Translations under genes and position numbers: made by a program | Assembly: GCA_950022655.1 (NCBI GenBank) | Contig: OX465592.1 | Span: 4,733,544 to 4,797,543 of the forward strand | DNA length: 64,000 nt | Direction of reading: 5' to 3' | From: Alentia gelatinosa | Lineage: Eukaryota > Annelida > Polychaeta > Phyllodocida > Polynoidae | Notes under the pieces: generated by a model | Told to the model about the DNA's origin: nothing | Database searches by the model: none | Seen by the model: the letters and a program-made list of their open reading frames with translations, nothing else | In this document: in pieces, positions 10,360-20,687 of the stretch | Numbering within the stretch: the stretch's first letter is position 1 | How the letters are laid out: every line of letters starts with the position of its first letter

Positions 10360-11396
10360 TTAGGCTGTGTTAGGCTGTGCTAGGCGTTAAAGGCTGGGTC
10401 AGGGCTGTGTTAGGCTTTAAAGGCTGGGTCAGGACTTTGTTAGGCTTTAAAGGCTGGGTCAGGGCTGTGTTAGGCTTTAAAGGCTAGGTCAGGGCTGTGT
10501 TAGGCTTTAAAGGCTGGGTCAGGACTTTGTTAGGCTTTAAAGGCTGGGTCAGGGCTGTGTTAGGCTGTAAAGGCTGGGTCAGGGCTGTGTTAGGCTTTAA
10601 AGGCTGGGTCAGGGTTGTGTGAGGCTGTAAAGGCTGGGTCAGGGTTGTGTGAGGCTGTAAAGGCTGGGTCAGGGTTGTGTGAGGCTGTAAAGGCTGGGTC
10701 AGGGCTGTGTGAGGCTGTAAAGGCTGGGTCAGGGCTGTGTGAGGCTGTAAAGGCTGGGTCAGGGCAGTGTGAGGCTGTAAAGGCTGTAAAGGCTGGGTCA
10801 GGGCTGTGGTAGGCTGTAAAGGCTGGGTCAGGGCTGTGTGAGGCTGTAAAGGCTGGGTCAGGGCTGTGTGAAGCTGTAAAGGCTGGGTCAGGGCTGTGTG
10901 AGGCTGTAAAGGCTGGGTCAGGGCTGTGTGAGGCTGTAAAGGCTGGGTCAGGCCTGTGTAAGGCTGTAAAGGCTGGGTCAGGGCTGTGTGAGGCTGTAAA
11001 GGCTGGGTCAGGGCTGTGTGAGGCTGTAAAGGCTGGGTCAGGGCTGTGTGAGGCTGTCAAGGCTGGGTCAGGGCTGTGTTATGCTGTAAAGGCTGGGTCA
11101 GGACTGTGTTAGGCTGTAAATGCTGGGTCAGGGCTGTGTTATGCTGTAAAGGCTGGGTCAGGACTGTGTTAGGCTGTAAAGGCTGGGTCAGGCCTGTGTA
11201 AGGCTGTAAAGGCTGGGTCAGGGCTGTGTTAGGCTGTAAAGGCTGGGTCAGGGCTGTGTGAGGCTGTAAAGGCTGGGTCAGGGCTGTGTTAGGCTGTAAA
11301 GGCTGGGTCAGGGCTGTGTGAGGCTGTAAAGGCTGGGTCAGGGCTGTGTGAGGCTGTAAAGGCTGGGTCAGGGCTGTGTTAGGCTGTAAAGGCTGG
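10360..11396. repeat. 30-bp minisatellite, ~34 copies
   Basis: The unit is AGGCTGTAAAGGCTGGGTCA + GGGCTGTGTG with T/G and TTTAAA variants. The period of 30 is divisible by 3, so frames stay open on both strands (HSPDPAFTAS minus, CEAVKAGSGL plus). I regard these as artefacts. One unit at about 10770-10800 has an internal 12-bp duplication. Confidence 0.97.
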
Positions 11397-11757
11397 CTAG
11401 GTCAATACTCATAATAAAGATATTGTCCTGATTGTCTTGTAAGAACTTCCTCGATATAGAATGATCACTTTAGGTAATAAAGACCACGATAAGGTAAATT
11501 ATGTTATCGTTCTAAAACACCTCCCAGGACCCACACTCAATAACTACCTCCTAAAACAAAGTGCACCGGGATCAGGAAGTTTGTCTCCGCACCTGACCTG
11601 TACTCGGTGACTCTAAGACGGTGTAATGAGATGCTGAGGTGGTAAACATTGATTTATTGGCGAATGCATCAGGCTGCTTCAAATAACCACCACCAAGAGG
11701 ACGGTTAATGTAGACGTTACACTCAGTGCCCGAACACAGGACGAGCGTGAAACCAGA
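11397..11757. other. Unannotated stretch
   Basis: Unique sequence between the 30-bp and 75-bp arrays. A 62-codon minus frame at 11572-11760 has no supporting feature. Confidence 0.45.
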
Positions 11758-11759
11758 CA

Positions 11760-12235
11760 CGGTGCAGACAGAAGTCTAAATACAGACATTTATCATCAGT
11801 TCAGATATCACTACACAAAGTGTGATAGCAGATACAGGGCAGAAAGAAGTCTAAATACAGTCGGGTACCGTCAGTTCAGATATCACTACACAAAGTGTGA
11901 TAGCAGATACAGTGCAGAAAGAAGTCTAAATAAAGTCGGGTATCGTCAGTTCAGATATCACCACACAAAGTGTGATAGCAGATACAGGGCAGAAAGAAGT
12001 CTAAATACAGTCGGGTACCGTCAGTTCAGATATCACTACACAAAGTGTGATAGCAGATACAGTGCAGAAAGAAGTCTAAATACAGACATTTATCATCAGT
12101 TCAGATATCACCACACAAAGTGTGATAGCAGACACAGTGCAGAAAGAAGTCTAAATAAAGTCAGGTATCGTCAGTTCAGAAAGCTCTGCACACAGTGTGA
12201 TAGGAAACACGTGTAGACTGAAGTCGAGATGCAGT
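11760..12235. repeat. ~75-bp tandem array, six to seven units
   Basis: Units contain AGTGTGATAGCAGATACAG, AGAAAGAAGTCTAAATA and CGTCAGTTCAGATATCAC. Two more diverged units sit at about 13045-13108 and 13352-13430 (both with TCAGTTCAGATGTC, AGTGTGATACCAAA and TGTAGACTGAAGTA). The original array is therefore longer and has been split by the elements at 12236-13044 and 13109-13351. Confidence 0.9.
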
Positions 12236-13044
12236 CATTTATTATCCACATAAAACAAAGTGTCCGTAGAAAACACATAGGGAGTGTGTATAGACATACC
12301 TGGAGCATATAGATAAATCCATCTAATATAAAGTGTCCATAGAAAACACAAAGGGAGTGTGTATGGACATACACATAGGAAGTGTGTATGGACATGCCCG
12401 TAGCATATGGATATGTTGTATGCTCCAGGGAGCACATACAGAGAAATAGTGCATCCAAAAAAATAGTGCATAACTAAAACGAACTGATCTTGTTATGCCA
12501 CTTGCCAAGAAAAGGTGGATAATAAATACAATATAGACTGGTTTCAGATAAAAGCAGTTGTATGCTCCTCAAAGTTGCCTTTATGCAACATCCTTGCCTG
12601 TACTCGGATATTACTACGTGTCAACTCCTCGGAGCATATGGCCGCTTGTATCTGAAACCAGTCGATATTGTGTATTTATTACCCACCAGATATGGAGTCT
12701 CCATATTAAGCCTATGGAGCATACAGATCGCTACTGAGTAGATTCCGAAAAGCTTTATTCTCCTAGGACTGTAAGGCTTTTTCAGCCACCTGACGGGCAC
12801 CATGGGAACTATTTTATATAAACACTGCACGGCGCATCAAATTTCTAATTATTTCAAAGATTTTTCCCTAATAATTAGTCGAAAGGTGAGTAATAAATAC
12901 CACATTACCATGATTTGGATCTGGTGGTAGTATTCTCCTTGTAGTGGACACTACGTTATACTCCTCACTATCGCTAGGAGTTTTACTACGCATCATCTAC
13001 GTGGAGAACACGACCACGCAGATCCAAATCATGGTAATATTCTA
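12236..13044. mobile_element. Composite foldback element of the TTATTACCCACC family
   Basis: Modules in order: (a) 12236-12435, tandem copies with GTGTCCATAGAAAACACA; (b) 12513-12690, a hairpin with arms ACTGGTTTCAGATAAAAGC / GCTTGTATCTGAAACCAGT; (c) 12670-12895, starting TTATTACCCACC with CTCCATATTAAGCCTATGG and ending CGAAAGGTGAGTAATAAATA; (d) 12890-13044, a hairpin with arms ATTACCATGATTTGGATCTG / CAGATCCAAATCATGGTAAT. All modules recur at 59093-60655. Minus-strand frames here are not genes. Confidence 0.8.
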
Positions 13045-13108
13045 TGTGTATCGTCAGTTCAGATGTCTCTCACTACACACAGTGTGATACCAAACGCGAT
13101 GTAGACTG

Positions 13109-13351
13109 AAGTATAAATACTATAGAAGAAATCTATGAGAATTTATGGTCTGGGCTCGTATCCCATCGAGTTTGAATCACGTAGAAATTCACGATGCGAA
13201 ACCGCGCGAATTATGTAGTGATTCAAACGAAGGCTATCACTTGTGACATAATCCTCCATTGGATATTTTTCCTAAATATCTCGTCGGCGTTTGATACGAG
13301 TTCCTAATGTTAAGTCTATGGAGAAAATGTACCAGGGGTGAGATAAAGTCA
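13109..13351. mobile_element. Foldback element of the TTTATCTCACCCC clan
   Basis: A hairpin (TCGAGTTTGAATCACGTAG ... CTATGTAGTGATTCAAACGA-like) is followed by GGATATTTTTCCTAAATAT, CTAATGTTAAGTCTATGG and the end ACCAGGGGTGAGATAAA. It is closest to the copy at 17703-17990. Inserted into the 75-bp array. Confidence 0.8.
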
Positions 13352-13430
13352 CCTATCATCAGTTCAGATGTCACTGCACACAGTGTGATACCAAAGACGG
13401 TGTAGACTGAAGTATTCGTACAGTTATCGT

Positions 13431-13635
13431 TCATCAATTATTTATCTTAGGTTCAGATGTTTCTTTCTGTTTCAATAGGGAGCAGAATATAGTCGGCCTC
13501 GGTGTTCTCCTTCAGACAGGAGAATATGACGTTAGGAGAGTGTACCGACATACAGAAATAAAGAATACTGGTGCACATTGGTAATAAATAATAGAGAACA
13601 CATTCCTGTACTGACATACAGAAATAAAGAATACA
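13431..13635. other. Short unannotated stretch with a small repeat
   Basis: GACATACAGAAATAAAGAATACTGG and GACATACAGAAATAAAGAATACAGG occur about 65 bp apart. Nothing else recognised. Confidence 0.45.
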
Positions 13636-13858
13636 GGGACCATTTGATAATCTAGGATCGTACATGTAGACCCTTTTCTGTACGTCAAGAAGACCCAGGG
13701 ACGATGTGGGTCAACTTTATTCAACATGTATGGACGACCTTATGGACGGCTAAGACTATCTTAGAGAACAAACTTAAATGTTATTAAAACGATAACCCTT
13801 GTTCGAGGTATAGAAAAGGGTCTTCATGTATGAGCCTAGATTATTCCACGTGCCCCTG
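13636..13858. mobile_element. GGGCCCGTTT MITE, copy 2
   Basis: Same family as 4760-4981: TCTAGGATCGTACATGTAGA near the left end, GGTCTTCATGTATGAGCCTAGA near the right, with GACGATGTGGGTCAA in the interior. Relative to copy 1 the interior is inverted. The outermost bases are degenerate. Confidence 0.82.
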
Positions 13859-13903
13859 GAGCACATAGATGCAATGCCTTAAAAATATAACACGTCAGAT
13901 ATG

Positions 13904-13966
13904 CTCTGATTGGAGCAGTCTCAGCCAATCAGAGGCGATGTTATTGCAGCTCTCGGTATATATAGA
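13904..13966 (+). promoter_or_regulatory. Candidate Pol II core promoter (two CCAAT boxes and TATA)
   Basis: CTCTGATTGG (13904-13913) and CCAATCAGAG (13925-13934) form an inverted CCAAT pair. TATATATA lies 22 bp further on (13957-13964), giving an expected start near 13990. Downstream, ATG at about 14007 opens a short frame (MCTVLWWWSQCLK) that reaches AAG|GTAAAT, a fair 5' splice site. No following exon was identified. Confidence 0.35.
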
Positions 13967-14049
13967 CTAGGTGGGGTAACAGAGAAACGTACTTGGCAAA
14001 CCATTCCATGTGCACTGTGTTATGGTGGTGGTCTCAATGTTTGAAGGTA

Positions 14050-14287
14050 AATAATGATATTAAACCATAAACTACATACGGAAAGGATAACTGTGTGGAC
14101 GTCTTCACGGTCAGAGACCCACTCCCCTCCTTCACCTCCAGTGAGGGGAATCTAATAGCAAAAAGTGTATTTATCTCTTCTGTACACAGTAACCCAGTTT
14201 TCACATACTACAGACTTAGCAACAGCCTCCTCCTATTGTACGCGATATCACTATGTAGGTAAATTAAATACAGATTGAGGGACATCA
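14050..14287. other. Unannotated stretch
   Basis: Non-repetitive sequence after the candidate mini-exon. No acceptor or frame convincingly continues it. Confidence 0.4.
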
Positions 14288-14722
14288 TTTTGAAGGTCAG
14301 TTACTTCACACCTCATGTTGAAGGTCAGTTACTACACACCTCATTTTGAAGGTCAGTTACTTCACACCTCATGTTGAAGGTCAGTTACTTCACACCTCAT
14401 GTTGAAGGTCAGTTACTTCACACCTCATGTTGAAGGTCAGTTACTACACACCTCATATTGAAGGTCAATTACTTCACACCTCATATTGAAGGTCAATTAC
14501 TACACACCTCATTTTGAAGGTCAGTTACTACACACCTCATTTTGAAGGTCAATTACTTCACACCTCATATTGAAGGTCAATTACTACACACCTCATTTTG
14601 AAGGTCAATTACTATACACCTCATATTGAAGGTCAATTACTATATACCTCATAATAAAGGTCAATTACTATACACCTCATAATAAAGGTCAGTTTATGAA
14701 GATCTCATATTGAAGGTCAATT
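14288..14722. repeat. 28-bp minisatellite, ~15 copies
   Basis: The unit is TTGAAGGTCAGTTACT + TCACACCTCATG. The first three starts (14291, 14319, 14347) are exactly 28 bp apart. Later units have AATTAC and ATAATAAAGG variants. Each unit carries AAGGTCA, a nuclear-receptor half-site. Confidence 0.96.
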
Positions 14723-15190
14723 CTTAGACCGGCGTCCACTGACCTCCAGATACCCTATGAAAGCCCTTCAATGCGTGCATCGGAGTCCATCCTCGGATGT
14801 ATCTGCTGCGGATTAAAGCTAACTTCCCAACGTGTCCTTAGATCAACATAGGCCTATCGTAACGCATGGGGAACTCAGTGGCCGTCGTGCCTTACTCTTG
14901 ACTTCTCTATTTCTGTTATTTTCTCTGTATAGAGTTGGATAATTACCTAAAATCTTATTTATCCTGGAAAAATACAAGGCAATACTAGTAAATGTTGTCT
15001 AGCTCCTTAATTCTGAGGTATACAACGTTTTGTGAACTTTGTGACTATAACTGCCGTATATCGATGACACATTGACAGCCTATTGACCCTGGAGATAACC
15101 TAGACATAGTCTCCTGTGACACCTGCAGTAGGGGGAGGAATAGCGAGATGTCACATGCTGTAAGCTGATAATGTGTGTGACCGCCGGGAA
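14723..15190. other. Unannotated stretch
   Basis: Unique sequence; no gene or RNA recognised. Confidence 0.45.
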
Positions 15191-15196
15191 TGATAG

Positions 15197-15984
15197 ACTC
15201 ACCCACCATCCACCCACCACACACCCACCATCCACCCACCATACACCCACCACACACCCACCATCCACCCACCACACACCCACCACACACCCACCACACA
15301 CCCACCACACACTCACCACACACCCACCATAACCCACCATACACCCACCACACACCCACCACACACCCACCACACACCCACCACACACCACACACCCACC
15401 ACACACCCACCACACACCCACCATACACACACCATACACACACCACACACTAACCACACACCCACCACACACCCACCATACACCCACCACCCACCCACCA
15501 CACACCCACCACACACCCACCACACACCACCACCCACCCACCACCCACCCACCACCCACCCACCACACACCCACCACACACCCACCACCCACCCACCACC
15601 CACCCACCACACACCCACCACACACCCACCACACACCCACCACACACCCACCACACACCCACCACACACCCACCACACACCCACCATATACCAACCACAC
15701 ACCCACCACACACCCACCACCCACCCACCACACACCCACCACACACCCACCACACACCCACCACCCACCCACCACACACCCACCACACACCCACCACCCA
15801 CCCACCACCCACCCACCACACACCCACCACACACCCACCACACACCCACCACACACCCACCACACACCCACCACACACCCACCACACACCCACCATATAC
15901 CAACCACACACCCACCACACACCCACCACCCACCCACCACCCACCCACCACACACCCACCACACACCCACCACACACCCAATAT
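15197..15984. repeat. 11-bp minisatellite (ACACACCCACC)n
   Basis: About 70 units of ACACACCCACC and ACCCACCCACC. The minus strand is GGTGGGTGTGT, rich in G-runs. Period 11 has remainder 2 modulo 3, so every minus frame reads the same GGCVVGVWWVC peptide and frames up to 302 codons arise. None is a gene. Confidence 0.97.
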
Positions 15985-16130
15985 ACACTATTCTCCATGG
16001 TCTATATCTTGTGCATCGTCCACTATTTTAGTGTTTACAGGGGTGAGATAAAGCAACTCATTTAAGTCAAAGAAGTCGTTTGACCAAAACATTATTTCGT
16101 CACTCGGAGACGAACGGAATTCGTCCTTCT
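15985..16130. mobile_element. Half copy, TTTATCTCACCCC clan
   Basis: TATTCTCCATGGTCTATATC, a GTGTTTACAGGGGTGAGATAAA terminus and CAAAGAAGTCGTTTGACC match 42610-42720 and 48600-48660. The other half is missing, having apparently been lost where it abuts the 11-bp array. Confidence 0.75.
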
Positions 16131-16339
16131 GGTCAGTAAACGTAAGACAATCACCTTTAGGTGCATAACAATATGAGGAAACGTCCTTACTGTGGGCGAA
16201 CCGTTTATCGTTTGAGGTCAGTCGTCAATTTCATATGGCCTAGTTCTGTAGACTCAGGCTGTGACTGGTAGCTGCGCTCTGTCACACTCTGACACTCTCA
16301 CACTGACACCTCTTATTCACTTTCAGACTCGGGGTCGAC

Positions 16340-16543
16340 GGACATGCTCACGACGCCATCTTGAATATTCCTGATCGACGTCTTCATCCGCACGGTAGCG
16401 CCACTGGTCACGAACGCTCAATCCGCCGCCATGTTGTGGGATTAACGAGGGATGAACGAGAGCTTAACGAGAGCTTAACGAGGGATTAACGAGCGGCCTT
16501 GTCGCTGATCCCGTGGCGCCCCCCAGTGAGCTGATCACGCACT
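16340..16543 (+). promoter_or_regulatory. CpG-rich upstream region of the 135-aa gene
   Basis: The segment is CpG-dense, unlike its surroundings. It carries GCCATCTTG (16355-16363, complement of a YY1-type CAAGATGGC), CCGCCGCCATG at about 16420, and five TAACGAG/GAACGAG units at 16442-16492. No TATA box is clear. The position directly before a strong-context ATG makes a promoter/5' UTR likely. Confidence 0.5.
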
Positions 16544-16570
16544 ATGAGCGCCGCCGTCGAGCCCGGCGGG

Positions 16571-16601
<31 letters not shown>

Positions 16602-16951
16602 CGCCCGTCCTTGACCCTGCCTTGTTGTGTGTGGAGAAGAGTCTCGTACGTCACGAGGACCTCGTTCCCGTCCGCCAATCGGCGACGACCACAGCGGCCG
16701 AAGCGCTGCTACAGCGCAGCCGCCGCACCTGGTTTCAAGGTCAGGCCGTGTCCAACCTCAAGGTCACGCCAAAGTCAGCGGCCACCAAGGTGAAGGTCAA
16801 ACCGTCGCCGCCGACCTCGCCCTGTGAGGACAAGCAGAACGAGGTGTGTGTCATCTCGCAGTTGTTCTTGACCTTCAACAAGTCGAGTCTCTATCATAAA
16901 GCCGGAGGACTTCCGCTCGACCAGGGACACACAGAAATGGATCGCTTCTGA
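16544..16951 (+). CDS. Hypothetical 135-aa protein, probably a single-exon gene
   Basis: I do not recognise the family. The protein begins MSAAVEPGGG, then a (GQ)4 run at residues 11-18 made by five GGTCAA hexamers. Residues 24-60 (LDPALLCVEK ... AEALLQRSRRTW) could be helical. Residues 72-92 are Lys/Pro-rich (KVTPKSAATKVKVKPSPP), and the C-terminal 35 residues (CVISQLFLTFNKSSLYHKAG ...) are more ordered in composition. There is no signal peptide or membrane segment, so a soluble, possibly nuclear product is a guess. The start has A at -3. Base composition is GC-rich, unlike the flanking DNA, and falls off after the stop. A poly(A) signal lies 315 bp downstream. It could be the last exon of a longer gene, but no acceptor is evident before the ATG. 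Confidence 0.6.
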
Positions 16952-17264
16952 ATGGTCCAATCCACATTCGGTTCCGCCGTCTTGCTATGCTGTTCTGACT
17001 GACTTGAAAAGAAAGCTTTATTTTAATCCCAAGTGTTGGTCAGTAATGTTGTTATTTGGGGACCATCCCTGTCTATGTGAACCTGCATGATTGATGTTGT
17101 TGTTGTTACTATATCCTAAAACTGAAATGTGATTCAGGTTTGTTTGTAAAGTTGTGACTAAGATGTCTCACTGAAGTATTGTTTCCAAGTTCCTGTGTGC
17201 CACGATATAAAAGGAAAAGGGGCAGCTAAGATGCCTTTGATTGTCTATGATACTCAGCCAACTA

Positions 17265-17270
17265 AATAAA
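17265..17270 (+). other. Poly(A) signal AATAAA
   Basis: Canonical AATAAA in AACTAAATAAAGATA, about 315 bp after the stop of the 135-aa frame. Cleavage would be expected near 17285-17295. The intervening AT-rich sequence reads as a 3' UTR. Confidence 0.6.
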
Positions 17271-17299
17271 GATATATTTCAATATAATTTCGTATGATG

Positions 17300-17700
17300 T
17301 AAGTATGAAGGCTACTGTTTGATGAGAGGATCTTTTGATTCCTACAGTTCGGTAAATATCGGTAAATTATCGGTAGATTATCGTTAACGGGTCAAGGTCA
17401 CATCTAGATGCATATAGAAGGTCAATAGTGACCTGAATGACCTTCTCTATCCAGGTAAAGAGGACTTCACATTCTCTAATCTGAATGTCAATAAAAAGTG
17501 GTTCTATTGCTGCACCGGTGTCGAGCGAAATACTGTCCCTAGACTGGCTCCCTGCCCAAATGAAATATGGGACTGGTAACGCCTTCATACGTAACACTAG
17601 AGAAAGACCTTGAACTGACAGTTACACCAGCTCCTTTGGCTCTACATAGACTTGCTCAAGTGCTTGATTATGAAAATTCATTAAATGATGAAACAAAATC
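17300..17700. other. Unannotated stretch with AAGGTCA motifs
   Basis: Repeated ATCGGTAAAT / ATCGGTAGATTATCG at 17350-17385, then GTCAAGGTCACATC, GAAGGTCAATAGTGACC and GAATGACCTTC within 65 bp. No frame supported. Confidence 0.4.
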
Positions 17701-17702
17701 AG

Positions 17703-17990
17703 AATAAAGTTCATTATCTCACCCCAGATATTTTTTCTCCATAGACTTAACATTGGAAACTCATATCTAACACCCATTAGATATTTAGGAAAAATATCCA
17801 ATTGGGGATAATGTTAGCCCATTAGTCAATATTAAGGGTGAGATAAATTCAGAAACCCATTCAAGTTTAGGGTCAGAGCTCGATCCCATCTCATTTGAAT
17901 CACATAGCAATTCACGCGGCTTCGCCTTGTGAATTACTACGTGATTCAAACTCGATGGGATACGAGCTCAGACCCTAAACTTTCATGAGT
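17703..17990. mobile_element. Best-preserved foldback of the TTTATCTCACCCC clan
   Basis: First module: TTATCTCACCCCAGA, CTCCATAGACTTAACATTGG, AGATATTTAGGAAAAATATCC and GGGTGAGATAAATTCAG. Second module: a long hairpin with arms of about 50 bp (17864-17914 and 17930-17982; TTTGAATCACATAGCAATTC / GAATTACTACGTGATTCAAA) and the loop CGCGGCTTCGCCTTG. No coding sequence. Confidence 0.88.
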
Positions 17991-18960
17991 TTCCTCTATA
18001 GTAACCCTATACCTCCTGTTACCCCTCCCTCTCGAGGTATGTGGGGAGGGTAGGATACAGGAACTAAGGCCAGTCTAGGCTCTACAGTCTAGGTCTGCCA
18101 AGGGGACACTCTTCCAGCAGATCTTTTGCGGAAGTAGAGCGCAGGGTCTCTGCTAGGAGAATGCAAGAAATGGAGGCGTTACCCATAGTGCACCAAAAAC
18201 TGGCGGGTGTTACCTGGCCTATAATGAGGGAGAGCACATAGGCCAGGCTTCCAGGCTAGGAAGTTCCCTGCGAAATACTGTAACCTTCCGGAGGAAGTAT
18301 ACCGCTGTGCATGCTCCAAGTTCAGTTCAGTCACGTTTGTCTCCCTACGATCTAATTCATGTAACGACATAGAATGTGGATTGTCTACGAGGTCGTACGT
18401 CGTTCCAATGATAGCATCGTGCACTCCTCGTATCGTTCAGAATTTATGTAACGGATCCCACTCATTCAATCTATGCTTGGAGAGATAATGAGACACCACA
18501 AATCGGTAGTGGCACAACATTTAAAATGCAATCTTTATCCAAATAAAAGACATTTATTGTATAAAGCATACAAGTGGGTACGGGTAAAGATTCTATGGAG
18601 TCGGAAGGACCAAGTTGATTTTTATCTCACCATCTCATATCATATTACCTAAAAATTTCACACCATTGTTTGTTGCACTATTTTCCCTTCAGTTTTGTTC
18701 TTTTTTTGCTCTTTTTTTTTATCTTAACATGTATTCTCCTAAATGTGCAATCAAAGGATATGAAAGACAACCTGTATTGTAAATAAACAAGCAAACTTGT
18801 ATCAAAATAACTCACGCACTGCGAGAGTAGAAATAAACATATTAAAAAAATATGATAATATCATTTATCATATTGTACCTGTCTCAATTAATGTAATACA
18901 TGCGTTTGATTCTTTTGACACAAAGCTACAGGACTTCACAGGTCCCCCTTTAATAGGGAG
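17991..18960. other. Unannotated stretch
   Basis: 18090-18140 (CAGCAGATCTTTTGCGGAAG) is partly similar, inverted, to 32322-32362 and may be an old repeat. A minus frame at 18179-18424 (81 codons) lacks other support. AT-rich after 18530. Confidence 0.4.
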
Positions 18961-19268
18961 TACACCATCACACTATTTCGCAGGGTACACTATTTCGCAG
19001 GTCACCGGTAGGAACGATAAAGATCTGTAACCTCGTTTCCATTGGCCGACGAAAATGGCGGAGATTTTTAATTTTTTGAGAGCCCCTAAAAGTCTGTTGG
19101 TGGTGCCACCGACTGTACATCTGTATCAATTTGTCGGTGAGGGTGCAGTGTATGCACTGTTTCTACTTATGTTCAAGGTTCACACAGTGTCAGTGTACCC
19201 CAAAAATATATCGGTGGTTCCTCACTGCAGATCGGTGCAGACTAATCGGCCAATTAGATAGACGATTA

Positions 19269-20007
19269 CTGGACCGATGGCACCACGGACCGATGGCACC
19301 TGGACTGATGGCACCTCTTCGGACTGATGGCAACATTTTTACTAGACCGATGGCACCACTAGCTAGACTGATGGCACCACTCACTTAGACTAAAGGTTAT
19401 TAGTCTAAGTAAGTATTAGTCCCAGATTATATTGTGCACACCACTTTTCAACTGCCTAGTATATTATATTCACATAAAGAAGAATTTATATGATTTTTTT
19501 AAAAGAAATAAAAAAAAACGGCTCAGGGCCCCTCGGCATCGGCAGCCAGGGGTCCCGGCCGGCCACACGGCAGGCAAATACTGTCTTACCCCTGACCTTT
19601 AGCATTAACAGTTATAAGAATATACCTATAAGAACAGAGGTTTTATATATCGCTTAATTAAGACTACCCCAGAGCCCCGGCCGTGGCCACCTCGGTGACG
19701 GCGGCACCCGCCTCGGTACCGGTCGCAGTACCAGCGGTGGTCTCCTGAAGACCAATGAATTTTTTTCAGAAACCAGAAAAAATAACCTCGAAACGAAACT
19801 GAAAATTCCTTATATTACAGGACTATTGCACATTAATAATATATCTATCTATCAAGTGGTTCCCATGTCCAGGTAAAAAATGAGGTGGTGCCATCAGTCT
19901 AGGCAAGTGGTGCCATCAGTCCAGACACGGGTGCCATCAGTCCAGGTGAAACTGAAAAGAGGTGCCATCAGTCCAGGTGCCATCGGTCCGTGGTGCCATC
20001 GGTCCAG
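19269..20007. mobile_element. 739-bp MITE, Harbinger-like, with 51-bp perfect TIRs
   Basis: Both ends start CTGGACCGATGGCACCACGG and are identical for 51 bp by hand reading. Both are flanked by TTA (19266-19268, 20008-20010), a 3-bp duplication typical of PIF/Harbinger. Further GGACTGATGGCACC repeats continue inside each arm. The interior contains two short GC-rich blocks (19520-19560, 19670-19745) and no frame. The family assignment rests only on TSD length and TIR layout. Confidence 0.85.
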
Positions 20008-20119
20008 TTACCAGATAGACTCGTCTGAGACACTGCTGCAGATTCTGGGCTGGTATTTTGGACGATTACCGTCAAGTTATGAGGAATAGTGAAAATAAAC
20101 AGAGGGACCCAATAAGACT

Positions 20120-20331
20120 GGGGCCCTTTTAATAATCTAGGATAGTACATGAAGACCCTTTTCTGTACCTTGCATAAGCGTTATTTTTAAATGATATCTA
20201 AGTTCGTTCGCTAAGACAGTCTTATCACCCATAAGGTGGTCGGTGATTGTTGAATAAAGTTGACCCACATTGTCAATGGGTCTCTATGGCATACAGAATG
20301 AGGTCTACATGTAGTACAATACACGCGCCCC
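20120..20331. mobile_element. GGGCCCGTTT MITE, copy 3
   Basis: TCTAGGATAGTACATGAAGA on the left and GAGGTCTACATGTAGTACAA on the right, with GTTGACCCACATTGTC internally. CTGG adjoins both ends as in copy 1. Confidence 0.85.
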
Positions 20332-20687
20332 TGGTTCAGGCTGATTGATATGCAAGGAGTTTGATCGAATCATTAAGATATAAGAAAAGAAAAGAGCGTC
20401 ATTTTACCCAACGTTGAGTACGAGTTTCATGTATATTGAGAGATGTACTGAGGAGGGACAATGAAATAAAACCTGGTATGTGTAAATATGTATTTGTACA
20501 CTGCTCAATATCTACAAGGTTGTAAATAAAGAGATATCACACCAAGAAGTTGAATCCAGTTCATTTACAGATTTCGCTAAATATGACCATGTTGCCGTTT
20601 TCGGAAAGTTAATCTGGGACTACAAATGACAAAATGAGAGTAAGTTCATAACATATCTTGCCGGTCCACTGCCGTCCCACTTACTGC
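20332..20687. other. Unannotated stretch
   Basis: Unique AT-rich sequence ending where the 11-bp array begins. Contains CTACAAGGTTGTAAATAAAGAG; nothing recognised. Confidence 0.4.

Noticed and set aside
10360..11396. CRISPR array (30-bp repeats)
   Set aside because: Units are contiguous without unique spacers, and the window is eukaryotic. The same applies to the 37- and 38-bp arrays.
15080..15988. 302-codon minus frame rich in Trp/Gly/Val/Cys
   Set aside because: It is a reading of the 11-bp ACACACCCACC array. All three frames give the same peptide and no splice or promoter context exists.
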